Source: a virus. From it: a stretch of 31,539 bases of DNA. Location: positions 1 to 31,539 of IMG/VR virus record IMGVR_UViG_3300027754_000293; one strand, 5' to 3'. Of the stretch, positions 8,605-15,447 are shown piece after piece; position 1 is the stretch's first letter, and each line of letters begins with the position of its first letter. A program made the position numbers and the translations under genes. The notes under the pieces were generated by a model that had not been told where the DNA came from, did not search any database, and saw only the letters and a program-made list of their open reading frames with translations.

Positions 8605-8832
8605 ATGACGAACCGTGACGTTTTCATGTATGTTTTGGGCGCGTTTGTTGTGTTGTGCAACGTTGCGATCCTTTGTGTTTTACTGTTCATTCCTATTCCG
8701 GAAAAGAATCACGACGTGATCAACACGTCGGTCGGTTCAATGCTTATGAATTCCGGATTGGTTGTCGGATATTTTTTCGGATCTTCAAAGTCATCAGCGG
8801 ACAAAAACATTTTGTTAAATCAAAAAAATTGA
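8605..8832 (+). CDS. Small membrane protein, holin candidate
   Basis: A 75-residue protein from ATG 8605, preferred over an upstream TTG inside the fiber gene. It has one strong membrane segment (YVLGAFVVLCNVAILCVLLF, residues 8-27), a polar link, and a second weaker segment (SMLMNSGLVVGYFFGSS, about 47-63), then a charged tail SSADKN. Two-segment small proteins next to an endolysin gene usually act as holins that open the inner membrane. The assignment rests on topology and position. Confidence 0.6.
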   Translation: MTNRDVFMYVLGAFVVLCNVAILCVLLFIPIPEKNHDVINTSVGSMLMNSGLVVGYFFGSSKSSADKNILLNQKN

Positions 8833-8837
8833 TTGCT

Positions 8838-9110
8838 GTGGAGCATTTCGAATTGATAATGGAAAAGTTGGAAAAAATGGACGCGAAAGTGACGTCGATT
8901 GATTTGTCGATCACCGGTGATCCGTTGCGTGGAATGTTGGGAATGAAACAACACGTCGAAACCTTGAAAACGGATTTTCATGATCACGTTAGAACGGACG
9001 CGGATCAATTTAAAAAAATGGACGGCGTTCGTAGTTGGATTGCGGGCGCGGTTTTCGTTGCGGCCGGCGTTGTTTCCGTTGTTGTCTTTGTTGTCAATAA
9101 AATACTATAA
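8838..9110 (+). CDS. XhlA-like membrane-anchored lysis protein
   Basis: A 90-residue protein if the GTG at 8838 is used; an ATG at 8859 would give 83 residues and a TTG at 8829 would overlap the upstream stop. It has a predicted coiled coil (MEKLEKMDAKV, KQHVETLKTDFHDHV) and a single C-terminal membrane segment (WIAGAVFVAAGVVSVVVFVV). That layout, an amphipathic helix then one C-terminal anchor, is that of XhlA-type proteins which act with holins. It sits between holin candidate and endolysin. Confidence 0.5.
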   Translation: MEHFELIMEKLEKMDAKVTSIDLSITGDPLRGMLGMKQHVETLKTDFHDHVRTDADQFKKMDGVRSWIAGAVFVAAGVVSVVVFVVNKIL

Positions 9111-9114
9111 AAAA

Positions 9115-9558
9115 ATGAACCTTTCAGAAAACTTTACCTTACAGGAAATGACGGAATCGGACGCCGCGGCGCGATTAGCAATCGACAACACGCCGTCCGT
9201 CACGCAAATTTCGAATCTTCAAAAACTTTGTGTCAACACATTGGAACCAATCCGGTCAATGACCGGCGGCAAATCGATTTTAATTTCGTCCGGTTTTCGT
9301 TCGTCAAAACTCAATAAAGCGATCGGCGGATCAGAAACGTCGGATCATTGCAATGGACGCGCGGCGGATTTCCGCGTTGCCGGAATGACAGTCACGGAGG
9401 TGGTCGAATCGATCGCACAATCGAACATTCAGTTCGATCAGTTGATTCATGAATTCGACCGTTGGGTTCACGTTTCATTCCGCGAAACAGACAATCGTCG
9501 CGAAGTTTTGAGGGCAACGAAACAAGGCAAAAAAACCGTTTATGAAAAATATATTTGA
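9115..9558 (+). CDS. Endolysin, M15-family peptidase
   Basis: A 147-residue single-domain enzyme expected to cut peptide cross-links of peptidoglycan at lysis. The zinc-binding residues are visible: His78 and Asp85 in the motif SDHCNGRAADF and His119 in WVHVSF, matching the SxHxxGxAxD ... HxS pattern of M15 D-Ala-D-Ala peptidases (M15_3 type). SSGFRSSKLN at 58-67 is the usual preceding loop. There is no signal peptide, so it depends on a holin for release. The ATG at 9115 follows an A-run. Its 3' end overlaps the next gene by 17 bases. Confidence 0.88.
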   Translation: MNLSENFTLQEMTESDAAARLAIDNTPSVTQISNLQKLCVNTLEPIRSMTGGKSILISSGFRSSKLNKAIGGSETSDHCNGRAADFRVAGMTVTEVVESIAQSNIQFDQLIHEFDRWVHVSFRETDNRREVLRATKQGKKTVYEKYI

Positions 9559-9946
9559 CCGGATCAAATCGATCACAACGTCGGACGTTTTGTTGTTGCT
9601 TATGGTTTCAATGGTTGTCGGATTCATTTGGATCGGCGTTCGTTGGACCGGATCGGATATTCAAACGCGCGACATAAAAATCCAAAATCAGTTGTTGCGT
9701 GATTCCTGTTCTGATTTGTTGGAACGGATCGCGGAACGTGATGAACGGATCGTCAAACGAACGGAAATAATTGATTCGTTGGGCGCAAAGGTGACCAGGG
9801 CGGAACAAAAGGCCGGATCAATGGAATCGAAATATAGAAAACAAAAACAGCAAAATGAACAAACTATTCGCGACCGTGGCCGTCTTACTATTGACGAACG
9901 TGTCAATTTTTTCGCAAACCAAATTTCCGGCAAAGATACAATTTGA
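9542..9946 (+). CDS. Inner-membrane spanin-like protein (Rz-like)
   Basis: A 134-residue protein with one N-terminal membrane segment (VLLLLMVSMVVGFIWIGVRW, residues 15-34) followed by a long charged coiled coil (residues 40-120) such as DLLERIAERDERIVKRTEI. This is the layout of an Rz-type inner-membrane spanin that bridges to the outer membrane at the last step of lysis. It starts inside the endolysin gene and its 3' end overlaps the following gene by 92 bases in another frame, which is reminiscent of nested Rz/Rz1 pairs. No direct homology is claimed. Confidence 0.55.
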   Translation: MKNIFDRIKSITTSDVLLLLMVSMVVGFIWIGVRWTGSDIQTRDIKIQNQLLRDSCSDLLERIAERDERIVKRTEIIDSLGAKVTRAEQKAGSMESKYRKQKQQNEQTIRDRGRLTIDERVNFFANQISGKDTI

Positions 9947-10298
9947 GGGTGACACGGTTGTCGCGATCACGATTCCGCAAATGGACGCGATTTCGGAACG
10001 TTTAATTGATTGCCAACGTTTGTCATTGGCGGATTCGCTAATCGACGCCAAATCAACGGAAAGCAAGGAATTGACGGAGTTGACGAAAACCCAACGCGAA
10101 CAGATCGCGGAATTGAATTCGAACGTGACGGATTTGACCGATTTGTCCGACATTCAAACGCAAATTTCCAACAACAAAGATTTGTTGTTTGCCGAACAGA
10201 AAAGAAAAAACCGGCGAAACCTTTTAATCGGTTTGCCGGTTGGAATTTCGTTTTCGGTCGTTGCCGGTTTATTTATCGGAATCTTTGCCGTCCGTTGA
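9855..10298 (+). CDS. Signal-peptide protein with C-terminal membrane segment, spanin partner candidate
   Basis: A 147-residue protein whose start lies inside the Rz-like gene in a different frame (92-base overlap). The N-terminus is a clear signal peptide (KLFATVAVLLLTNVSIFSQ) without a lipobox cysteine. The middle is a helical, acidic coiled-coil region (about 45-110). A basic patch KRKNRR precedes a C-terminal membrane segment (LIGLPVGISFSVVAGLFIGI). Such two-ended proteins occur in Bacteroidota phage lysis cassettes; it could be a unimolecular spanin-like protein lacking the lipid anchor, or a partner of the Rz-like protein. Its last 30 bases overlap the end of the convergent ATPase gene. 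Confidence 0.5.
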   Translation: MNKLFATVAVLLLTNVSIFSQTKFPAKIQFEGDTVVAITIPQMDAISERLIDCQRLSLADSLIDAKSTESKELTELTKTQREQIAELNSNVTDLTDLSDIQTQISNNKDLLFAEQKRKNRRNLLIGLPVGISFSVVAGLFIGIFAVR

Positions 10299-11510
10299 TT
10301 CGTTGATTCTAATTTCCAATTTTCCGCCGGAACGATCAACCTGTTCGACGAACAATTGAACGTCGTTTTCCGCGGACCAATCGTTGATCAATTTCATGTT
10401 GTCGTTGTCAATCAATGATCCGTCAAACTTTAAAATCCGAACACCTTTCAACAATTTCAATCCGATTCGCAATCCGGCAATCAATTGATTGGCCGTGTTG
10501 ATTTGCGTATTTTCGAACGGCAATCCTTTGAACAGAAATTTTTCACCGTCAAACGAAAGGTCCGGAATGTCAATCGATTCGGACAATTGATCGCGTTTTG
10601 ATTTCTTCTTTTCGTCCATTTTGCGTTCCGTTTCCGCGATTTCGTTTTCAACCTTTTTCAACTTCTCTGAATTGATCTTTGCTGATTTGTTGGTTGCGAT
10701 CAATTGGTTTTCCGATTCGGCCGTGTCAATTTGCGATTGGATCGTTTTGTATTCCATTTCTGAAATTGGTTGGTTGTCCGTGTTATTCAACCAAACCTTT
10801 CCGTCCGTCACTTCTTTTTCCAATTTTTCGATTTGTGAACGGAGGTCGATCAACTTGTTTTCACGGTCCGCAACACCGGTCAACACCTTTTCAAATGTTT
10901 GACGTTTTTTGTCGTGTTCGATTTTCATTTCGAACAGTTGTTTCACGTTCACCGGTTCGCGATCGGCAATTGTAGGATCGAACCAAACGTTCGAATCGTC
11001 TTTTAGTCGTTTCAATTCTTTGTTCATAAATGAACGTTGTTCGAATAGTTCGGCAACGTCACGATCGATCGTTCCGAAATCCAATCCGATCAACGAACAA
11101 AAATATTCAACTTGTTTGTTGGCGGACAATTCAAAAAAGTGATTCGGGTTGAAATCGATCACGCCGATCAACTGATTCAAAACGGTTCGCGGTTGTTCGA
11201 TTGATTCGCCGTCCTCTTTCGAAATTAGTTTGAATGACGTTTTGATTTTTGTTTGATCGCGTTGGCGTTTGAAATCCAGGATCGCAACGTGTTTTTCCAA
11301 TTCGATTTCGATTGTCGATTCGTTTTCACCTTGTTTGATCGGTTCGGTCGGAACGTTTTTTCCGGTCAACGCGCACCAAACCGCGTCAATAAAAGAAGTT
11401 TTTCCTTTGCCGTTGCCGCCAACGACATAAACGTTTGATGAATGTAAATCGGATTCGATCCGGTCGATTCCTTTGAAATTTTTGATTTTGATTGTTTCGA
11501 TTTTTGACAT
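10269..11510 (-). CDS. SMC/RecF-like P-loop ATPase (AAA_23 type)
   Basis: A 413-residue protein, last gene of the leftward early block. It starts IKIKNFKGIDRIE, the usual first strand of RecF/SbcC heads, with Walker A GGNGKGKTS at residues 31-39. A coiled-coil region runs about 190-315. The C-terminal part has NTAN near the signature position and ILKFDGSLIDNDN as a Walker-B-like stretch, with Gly where a catalytic Glu is usual. Phages often carry this ATPase next to an SSB-like gene; a role in recombination or DNA-end handling during replication is likely but unproven. Its 3' end overlaps the convergent lysis gene by 30 bases. The leader reads ATCAAAACCAATG. Confidence 0.75.
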   Translation of the reverse strand: MSKIETIKIKNFKGIDRIESDLHSSNVYVVGGNGKGKTSFIDAVWCALTGKNVPTEPIKQGENESTIEIELEKHVAILDFKRQRDQTKIKTSFKLISKEDGESIEQPRTVLNQLIGVIDFNPNHFFELSANKQVEYFCSLIGLDFGTIDRDVAELFEQRSFMNKELKRLKDDSNVWFDPTIADREPVNVKQLFEMKIEHDKKRQTFEKVLTGVADRENKLIDLRSQIEKLEKEVTDGKVWLNNTDNQPISEMEYKTIQSQIDTAESENQLIATNKSAKINSEKLKKVENEIAETERKMDEKKKSKRDQLSESIDIPDLSFDGEKFLFKGLPFENTQINTANQLIAGLRIGLKLLKGVRILKFDGSLIDNDNMKLINDWSAENDVQLFVEQVDRSGGKLEIRINESTDGKDSDK

Positions 11511-11520
11511 TGGTTTTGAT

Positions 11521-11751
11521 TTAAGAGGTTCGCGGCAAAAGGTGATCTATTTTTTTTTCGATTGTGTGATTGAATTTTTTGTCCGTTGACAAATGTGACC
11601 AGGTGATTGAATCGTTCAGTCGTCCGGTTTCAATTATCGATTCGAATTTGATTTCGATAATGTCGCCGGCGCGATCCGTTTCAACTGTTCCGGTTGCCCT
11701 TAGTTCGACACCTTCGAAAAGGACAATTTCATTTTTAAATTCTTTTTTCAT
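11521..11751 (-). CDS. Hypothetical protein, 76 aa
   Basis: A small protein between the SSB-like gene and the ATPase gene, 10 bases from the latter. The sequence starts KKEFKNEIVLFEGVELRATG and is mostly beta-strand-like with acidic and basic residues alternating and a basic C-terminal tail. I do not recognise a family. The leader AATCAACCAATG is shared with other early genes, which supports translation. By neighbourhood it may serve recombination or replication. Confidence 0.6.
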   Translation of the reverse strand: MKKEFKNEIVLFEGVELRATGTVETDRAGDIIEIKFESIIETGRLNDSITWSHLSTDKKFNHTIEKKIDHLLPRTS

Positions 11752-11803
11752 TGGTTGATTTTGAAACAGACGCCGGCGGATTTCCGACGTCCGTTGTTGG
11801 TTT

Positions 11804-12505
11804 TTAAAATGGTAGATCTTTATTGATGATCGGTTTCGTTGGTTCCGTGATCGTGTCCGCGGCCGGCGTTGCCGTGGTTCCGGTTGCCGATTTTGAAGCG
11901 AATTTAGATTCCGCCGCGTTCAATAAACGTGTCCGCGTTGGCGTGTCGATCGCGTTCCATTCTTTCGAACGGACAACCTTTTCACGAATGAATTTCGGAA
12001 CGTCCGGAAAGTTTTCCGTTTTGTCGTCATAATTGAATTCGAAAATTTTGTTCGTCAATTCCGGAACAATCATTCCGCTGATTGGCATTGACACGGAGGA
12101 AATTTCCGTGTAAACATTTCCCTTTGACGACGTTTTATGAATAACAGAAACCAAACACGGAACGTTTAAAAGTTTCGTTACGTCAAAAATTTTGGCCTGT
12201 TCGTCCGTGAACTTTTGCCCCCTCCAGGATTCCAAAAATTTCCGCAAAGTTGCCTTTTCGTTCATAGATAACGTGAATTCCTTTCCGATCACACGACATT
12301 CCGGTCCTTTCGATTCGTCAAAAACCATTTTTTCGGTTGGTAGTTCAAAAGTAAAATGAACTTTGTTGATCCATTGGATCGGTTTGTTTTGAATCTGTTC
12401 GTCAATTGTTCCTATATGTACCATTGCGTAACACCGCGCGGCGTATGTTCCGGCGTTGATTGGTTCGTGTTGTTTGCCTCCGTTGTTTGTTGCGTTAATT
12501 GCCAT
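11804..12505 (-). CDS. SSB-like DNA-binding protein
   Basis: A 233-residue protein with a beta-rich N-terminal domain (INAGTYAARCYAMVHIGTID, then NKVHFTFELP, EFTLSM) like phage single-strand-binding or DUF669-type proteins, a middle helical part, and a Thr/Ala-rich disordered tail ending INKDLPF. An acidic-hydrophobic tip of this kind (DDIPF or DDLPF) is the hallmark by which bacterial SSB recruits partners. The neighbourhood (ATPase downstream, helicase and primase across the control region) supports a replication role. It could instead be a recombination mediator. It is the third gene of the leftward block. Confidence 0.6.
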   Translation of the reverse strand: MAINATNNGGKQHEPINAGTYAARCYAMVHIGTIDEQIQNKPIQWINKVHFTFELPTEKMVFDESKGPECRVIGKEFTLSMNEKATLRKFLESWRGQKFTDEQAKIFDVTKLLNVPCLVSVIHKTSSKGNVYTEISSVSMPISGMIVPELTNKIFEFNYDDKTENFPDVPKFIREKVVRSKEWNAIDTPTRTRLLNAAESKFASKSATGTTATPAADTITEPTKPIINKDLPF

Positions 12506-12533
12506 TGTTTTTTATTTTGATTTGTTGGTTGAA

Positions 12534-12773
12534 TTAAATGTTGATTGTTGACGAAATTTTTTCTAACAATTCAATGATCGTTTCGTCGGTCGATCTGAAT
12601 TGTAAAACGGCCGTGATTTTCTTTCGCTTTGCCGGTTGTTTGTATTCGGGAAACATGGAAACGAACAAAGACGTCACACCCGACGACGGCAATTGTTTTT
12701 TTACGTCAATGACGCGTTGGATCAATTCCGATTTTAGTTCGGATTGATTTGGTTTTGGTTTTTTTGTTGACAT
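12534..12773 (-). CDS. Small protein, possible DNA-binding regulator
   Basis: A 79-residue basic protein, second in the leftward block. After a Lys/Ser-rich start it has VIDVKKQLPSSGVTSLFV and a C-terminal RKKITAVLQFRSTDETIIELLEK. The spacing of a KxLP start, a basic turn with a V-L helix and a final acidic helix resembles the helix-turn-helix regulators of Bacteroidota phages (x-x-V-L-x-G-x-x-x-D-x-x-I-I-E). The match is loose, with the recognition helix not clear. It is a reasonable candidate for control of the adjacent divergent promoters. Confidence 0.45.
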   Translation of the reverse strand: MSTKKPKPNQSELKSELIQRVIDVKKQLPSSGVTSLFVSMFPEYKQPAKRKKITAVLQFRSTDETIIELLEKISSTINI

Positions 12774-12836
12774 TGTTTTTGGTTTATTGAATGAACGCGA
12801 ATCCGGTTGTCGTCCGGATCCGCGTGTGAAATATTT

Positions 12837-13100
12837 TTAAAATAATCGTTGAACAGTTGCAATGTGTTTTCCGTCTTTGTCGGACATGATCATTGTTGGT
12901 TTGTTTTTAAAAAATAGTTCGGCCGGTTCGATCGTATCAAATCCGATAAAAACGCGTCCGCCAATATTGCATATAAAATATGCAAGGTCCGCGGAAAGTC
13001 TTATTCGCGTTTGTTGTTGCAATCCTTTTCCCTTTGCAATTGCTAGTTGTAATAATTCCGCGTTGTTGCCGGCCGGTTGTGTTGTTGACGTTGTTGTCAT
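12837..13100 (-). CDS. Hypothetical protein, 87 aa
   Basis: First gene of the leftward block. The N-terminal 30 residues are Thr/Gln/Asn-rich and probably flexible; the remainder (SADLAYFICNIGGRVFIGFD onward) looks like a compact alpha-beta domain ending HIATVQRLF. I do not recognise it. The start at 13100 lies about 37 bases downstream of the predicted start point of the leftward promoter, so it should be among the earliest products. Confidence 0.55.
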   Translation of the reverse strand: MTTTSTTQPAGNNAELLQLAIAKGKGLQQQTRIRLSADLAYFICNIGGRVFIGFDTIEPAELFFKNKPTMIMSDKDGKHIATVQRLF

Positions 13101-13143
13101 TTTGCTTTTGTTTTTGTGTCATTGGTGAATTCCTTTGACCGTG

Positions 13144-13174
13144 CAAATATCGGAATCAAAACGGAATTGACAAA
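13144..13174 (-). promoter_or_regulatory. Leftward early promoter candidate (Bacteroidota type)
   Basis: On the minus strand TTTG (complement of 13171-13174) is followed after 19 bases by GATATTTG (complement of 13144-13151), close to the Bacteroidota pattern TTTG-N19/20-TAnnTTTG with one mismatch in the -7 box. It would start transcription about 37 bases before the gene at 13100. The -33 box lies inside the TTGACAA/TTGTCAA dyad. Confidence 0.5.
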
Positions 13175-13223
13175 AATAGTTGTCAACATTTTTCGATTTG
13201 CTATGTTGACAAATAAAGTTGAC
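13167..13223. promoter_or_regulatory. Operator-like repeats in the divergent control region
   Basis: TTGACAA at 13167-13173 faces TTGTCAA at 13180-13186. A perfect 10-base inverted repeat, TTGTCAACAT (13180-13189) and ATGTTGACAA (13203-13212), is separated by 13 bases. A further TTGAC lies at 13219-13223. Sites are spaced 13 bases apart in two pairs (13167/13180 and 13206/13219). The first pair covers the leftward -33 box; the second covers the area where a rightward promoter would be. Confidence 0.6.
13191..13221 (+). promoter_or_regulatory. Weak rightward early promoter candidate
   Basis: TTTC at 13191-13194, a 19-base spacer and TAAAGTTG at 13214-13221 give an imperfect Bacteroidota-type promoter for the rightward early genes, with a leader of about 75 bases. 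Two mismatches make this tentative. The rest of 13224-13302 shows nothing I can name. Confidence 0.3.
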
Positions 13224-13302
13224 GCGTTTTGTTGTTGGTTCGGATTTCTTTTCCGTTTATTGCGCCGCGGTCGGAGTTACCGGACGCAATGAAAAACCAA
13301 TC

Positions 13303-13482
13303 ATGAAATTCAAAATCAAACAATCAACGGACGGTCAATTTTATTCCGTCCTTGTCGCCGGTAACGGTCAAACATTATTGACGTCCGAAACCTACAAAGC
13401 GAAATTCAAATGTATGGCAACGGTCAAAAATATCGCGAAACGTTTTGCTTTGCCGGTTCCAATTATTGACGAAACCAAATAA
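13303..13482 (+). CDS. DUF1508 (YegP-like) small protein
   Basis: A 59-residue protein from ATG 13303 (leader AAAACCAATCATG; an upstream in-frame TTG would add 28 atypical residues). The pattern FKIKQSTDGQFYSVLVAGNG followed by TLLTSETYKAKF and a final AxVKNIAKRF matches one copy of the DUF1508/UPF0339 fold, where the consensus is F.l.a.NG.v...SE.Y.s......I.svk. Function of the family is unknown. It is the first rightward early gene. Bacterial homologues often have two copies; this has one. Confidence 0.7.
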   Translation: MKFKIKQSTDGQFYSVLVAGNGQTLLTSETYKAKFKCMATVKNIAKRFALPVPIIDETK

Positions 13483-13494
13483 ATCAACCAACCA

Positions 13495-13713
13495 ATGAAA
13501 ACAATATTTCCCGACGGACCGGTTCCGGCCGATTTCCAATCCTGGATCAACCACGTTGCAAAACAGCGGATCGAAATTCAATTGAAACTACTAAAGGGCG
13601 AATTCGATTGGATCAACGAACGGAATCCGATCAACCGTCACATTTTATCGCAACCGGTCGTTTGGGTTGAATCATTTCACGTTCGCAAAACACCAACAAA
13701 ATGTTTGAACTAA
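13495..13713 (+). CDS. Hypothetical early protein, 72 aa
   Basis: A small protein with a FPDGPVPADFQSWINHVAKQ start and a helical middle (RIEIQLKLLKGEFDWINE). Unrecognised. The leader TCAACCAACCAATG is the strongest example of the early-gene start motif in this genome. Its last 13 bases overlap the start of the helicase gene, so translation of the two is probably coupled. Confidence 0.6.
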   Translation: MKTIFPDGPVPADFQSWINHVAKQRIEIQLKLLKGEFDWINERNPINRHILSQPVVWVESFHVRKTPTKCLN

Positions 13714-15149
13714 GAGAATACCAACAAAAGGCCAAACACGAAATCCGTTCAAAGTTTTCGGAGGGTATAAAGGCCGTGATACTTTGCGCGCCAACCGGAT
13801 CCGGAAAAACGGTCACATTCGCGTCCATTGCCGCGGACGCGTCGCGAACCGGAACCACGTCCGTCATTGTAGTTGATCGGAAAGAATTGTTGGCGCAATC
13901 AATTGAAAAGTTGGTTCATTATGGTTTGTCGCCGTCACTTATAACAGCCGGAAAACGAACCTTTCAATCGTCCGTTTATGTCGCAACCGTGGAAACATTG
14001 GTTCGCCGTCCGCAAACGATCAATCGATTGGCGGAATCAAAAAGGTTGTTGTTCATTATAGACGAATGTCACAAACAATCGTTCGACAAAGTTTTAGAAA
14101 ACAAATCGTTTGGTCACGCGTTTTTTATTGGCGCGTCCGCAACGCCGAAACGATCCGGCAAAATGACGCAATTGTCGAAATATTATTCGGACATCGTACA
14201 GCCGACAACGATTTCATATTTGATCGAAAACGGACATTTGGTTCCGGCCATTACTTTCGGCGCGCCGGTTGACGTTTCAAAGATAGCCGTCAAACGCGGT
14301 GAATTCGATTCCAATTCAATGTTCAATGAATTCAACAAAACGGTTCTTTATTCAGGCGTTGTTGAAAAATATCGGAAACACGCCAACGGAACACGCGCGA
14401 TCTGTTTTTGTATCAATGTCCAACATTCAATCAACACGCGTGACGCGTTCCGGAACGCCGGAATCCGCGCCGAACACATTGACGGATCAACACCAAACAA
14501 CGAAAGGAATTCGATCGTTTCGGCCTACAAAAACGGATTCGTTGACGTCCTTTGTAATTGCGAAATTTTGACAACCGGATTCGACGATCCGGCAACCGAA
14601 ACGGTGATCGTCAACCGCGCGACGAAATCCTTGACGTTGTGGTTGCAAATGTGCGGACGCGGATCACGTCCAAACGGTGAATCCAAAACACATTTCAACG
14701 TCCTGGATTTGGGCGGAAATGTTTTCCGGTTGGGATTTTGGGAAACCGAACGGGAGTTTTCATTGGATCACAAAACAAAGAAAACAGAGGACGCCGCGCC
14801 GTTGAAAGAATGTCCGAATTGCGCCGCGTTGCTACATTTGAGCGCAATGAAATGCAAGAATTGCGGACACGTTTTCGAAAAGATTGAAAAACCGTTGGTC
14901 GAATCGGAATTCGTTCCGTTGGTCAATCAATCGGAATCGTTGCCGGAAAATTTGCGCGGAAAAAACCTTTCGGAAATGACGGTCGTCGAATTGGAACAAT
15001 ATCGCGAATTCAAAAAATATAAAATTGGTTGGATTGTTCGTCAAATCACGGAACGGAATGACATCACATTGCAACAATTCGCGGATTTGAAAGGATATAA
15101 ACAATCCTGGATCATGGTTCAAAATTCTATTTACTCAAAAAACGGTTGA
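13701..15149 (+). CDS. DEAD/DEAH-type SF2 helicase with C-terminal zinc ribbon
   Basis: A 482-residue DNA helicase. Motifs: REYQQKA at 5-11, Walker A APTGSGKT at 30-37, DECH at 121-124 (motif II), SAT at 146-148 (motif III), a second RecA-like domain with EILTTGFDDP and motif VI QMCGRGSRP near 316-324. A four-cysteine zinc ribbon CPNC ... CKNC lies near 370-390, and the last 70 residues are helical (MTVVELEQYREFKKYKIGWI). Phages of this type use such enzymes in replication initiation or fork restart. It lies between the control region and the primase. Confidence 0.9.
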   Translation: MFELREYQQKAKHEIRSKFSEGIKAVILCAPTGSGKTVTFASIAADASRTGTTSVIVVDRKELLAQSIEKLVHYGLSPSLITAGKRTFQSSVYVATVETLVRRPQTINRLAESKRLLFIIDECHKQSFDKVLENKSFGHAFFIGASATPKRSGKMTQLSKYYSDIVQPTTISYLIENGHLVPAITFGAPVDVSKIAVKRGEFDSNSMFNEFNKTVLYSGVVEKYRKHANGTRAICFCINVQHSINTRDAFRNAGIRAEHIDGSTPNNERNSIVSAYKNGFVDVLCNCEILTTGFDDPATETVIVNRATKSLTLWLQMCGRGSRPNGESKTHFNVLDLGGNVFRLGFWETEREFSLDHKTKKTEDAAPLKECPNCAALLHLSAMKCKNCGHVFEKIEKPLVESEFVPLVNQSESLPENLRGKNLSEMTVVELEQYREFKKYKIGWIVRQITERNDITLQQFADLKGYKQSWIMVQNSIYSKNG

Positions 15150-15151
15150 TC

Positions 15152-15286
15152 ATGAAAAAGGCAAAGGCAAAACAAGCAACCGCGCGCCGGACCGGATCGT
15201 CCGGAGTTTACAAATTTTTCCGACAACCGAAACAACAAACACACGTTTCGATCCAACCGGTGATTCTCAAAATAATGCCAATATGA
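15152..15286 (+). CDS. Small basic protein, 44 aa
   Basis: A 44-residue reading frame starting two bases after the helicase stop and ending in an ATGA overlap with the next small ORF. Strongly basic N-terminus (KKAKAKQATARRTGSSG), then VYKFFRQPKQQ and a hydrophobic end. Not recognised. Gap-filling position and coupled overlap at both sides argue that it is real. Confidence 0.5.
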   Translation: MKKAKAKQATARRTGSSGVYKFFRQPKQQTHVSIQPVILKIMPI

Positions 15287-15408
15287 AAATCAAACACAAA
15301 TTCGCGCCGATCGTTTACAAATATCCGTTTTGGTATTGGTTGCAAAAAAACAATAAATATTTCTTTCGCCTATTTCATAACAGCCGGACACAATATTCCG
15401 CGAATTGA
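15283..15408 (+). CDS. Small aromatic-rich basic protein, 41 aa
   Basis: Begins in the ATGA overlap with the 44-residue ORF. The sequence is Lys/Tyr/Phe/Trp-rich (KIKHKFAPIVYKYPFWYWL, then KYFFRLFHNSRTQY). The central aromatic run could associate with membrane but is short. Not recognised; probably translated because of coupling. Confidence 0.5.
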   Translation: MKIKHKFAPIVYKYPFWYWLQKNNKYFFRLFHNSRTQYSAN

Positions 15409-15447
15409 TCACCAAAATTTTATTTTCGCAATCCAACCAATCAACCA

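Noticed and set aside
8655-9110. A longer form of the XhlA-like protein starting inside the holin candidate
   Set aside because: The added residues have the out-of-frame composition of the overlapping gene; starts at 8838 or 8859 fit the neighbour spacing.
10621-11142. Plus-strand open frames opposite the SMC-like ATPase
   Set aside because: The minus-strand ATPase has clear motifs throughout; these frames are Phe/Ser-rich reflections of it.
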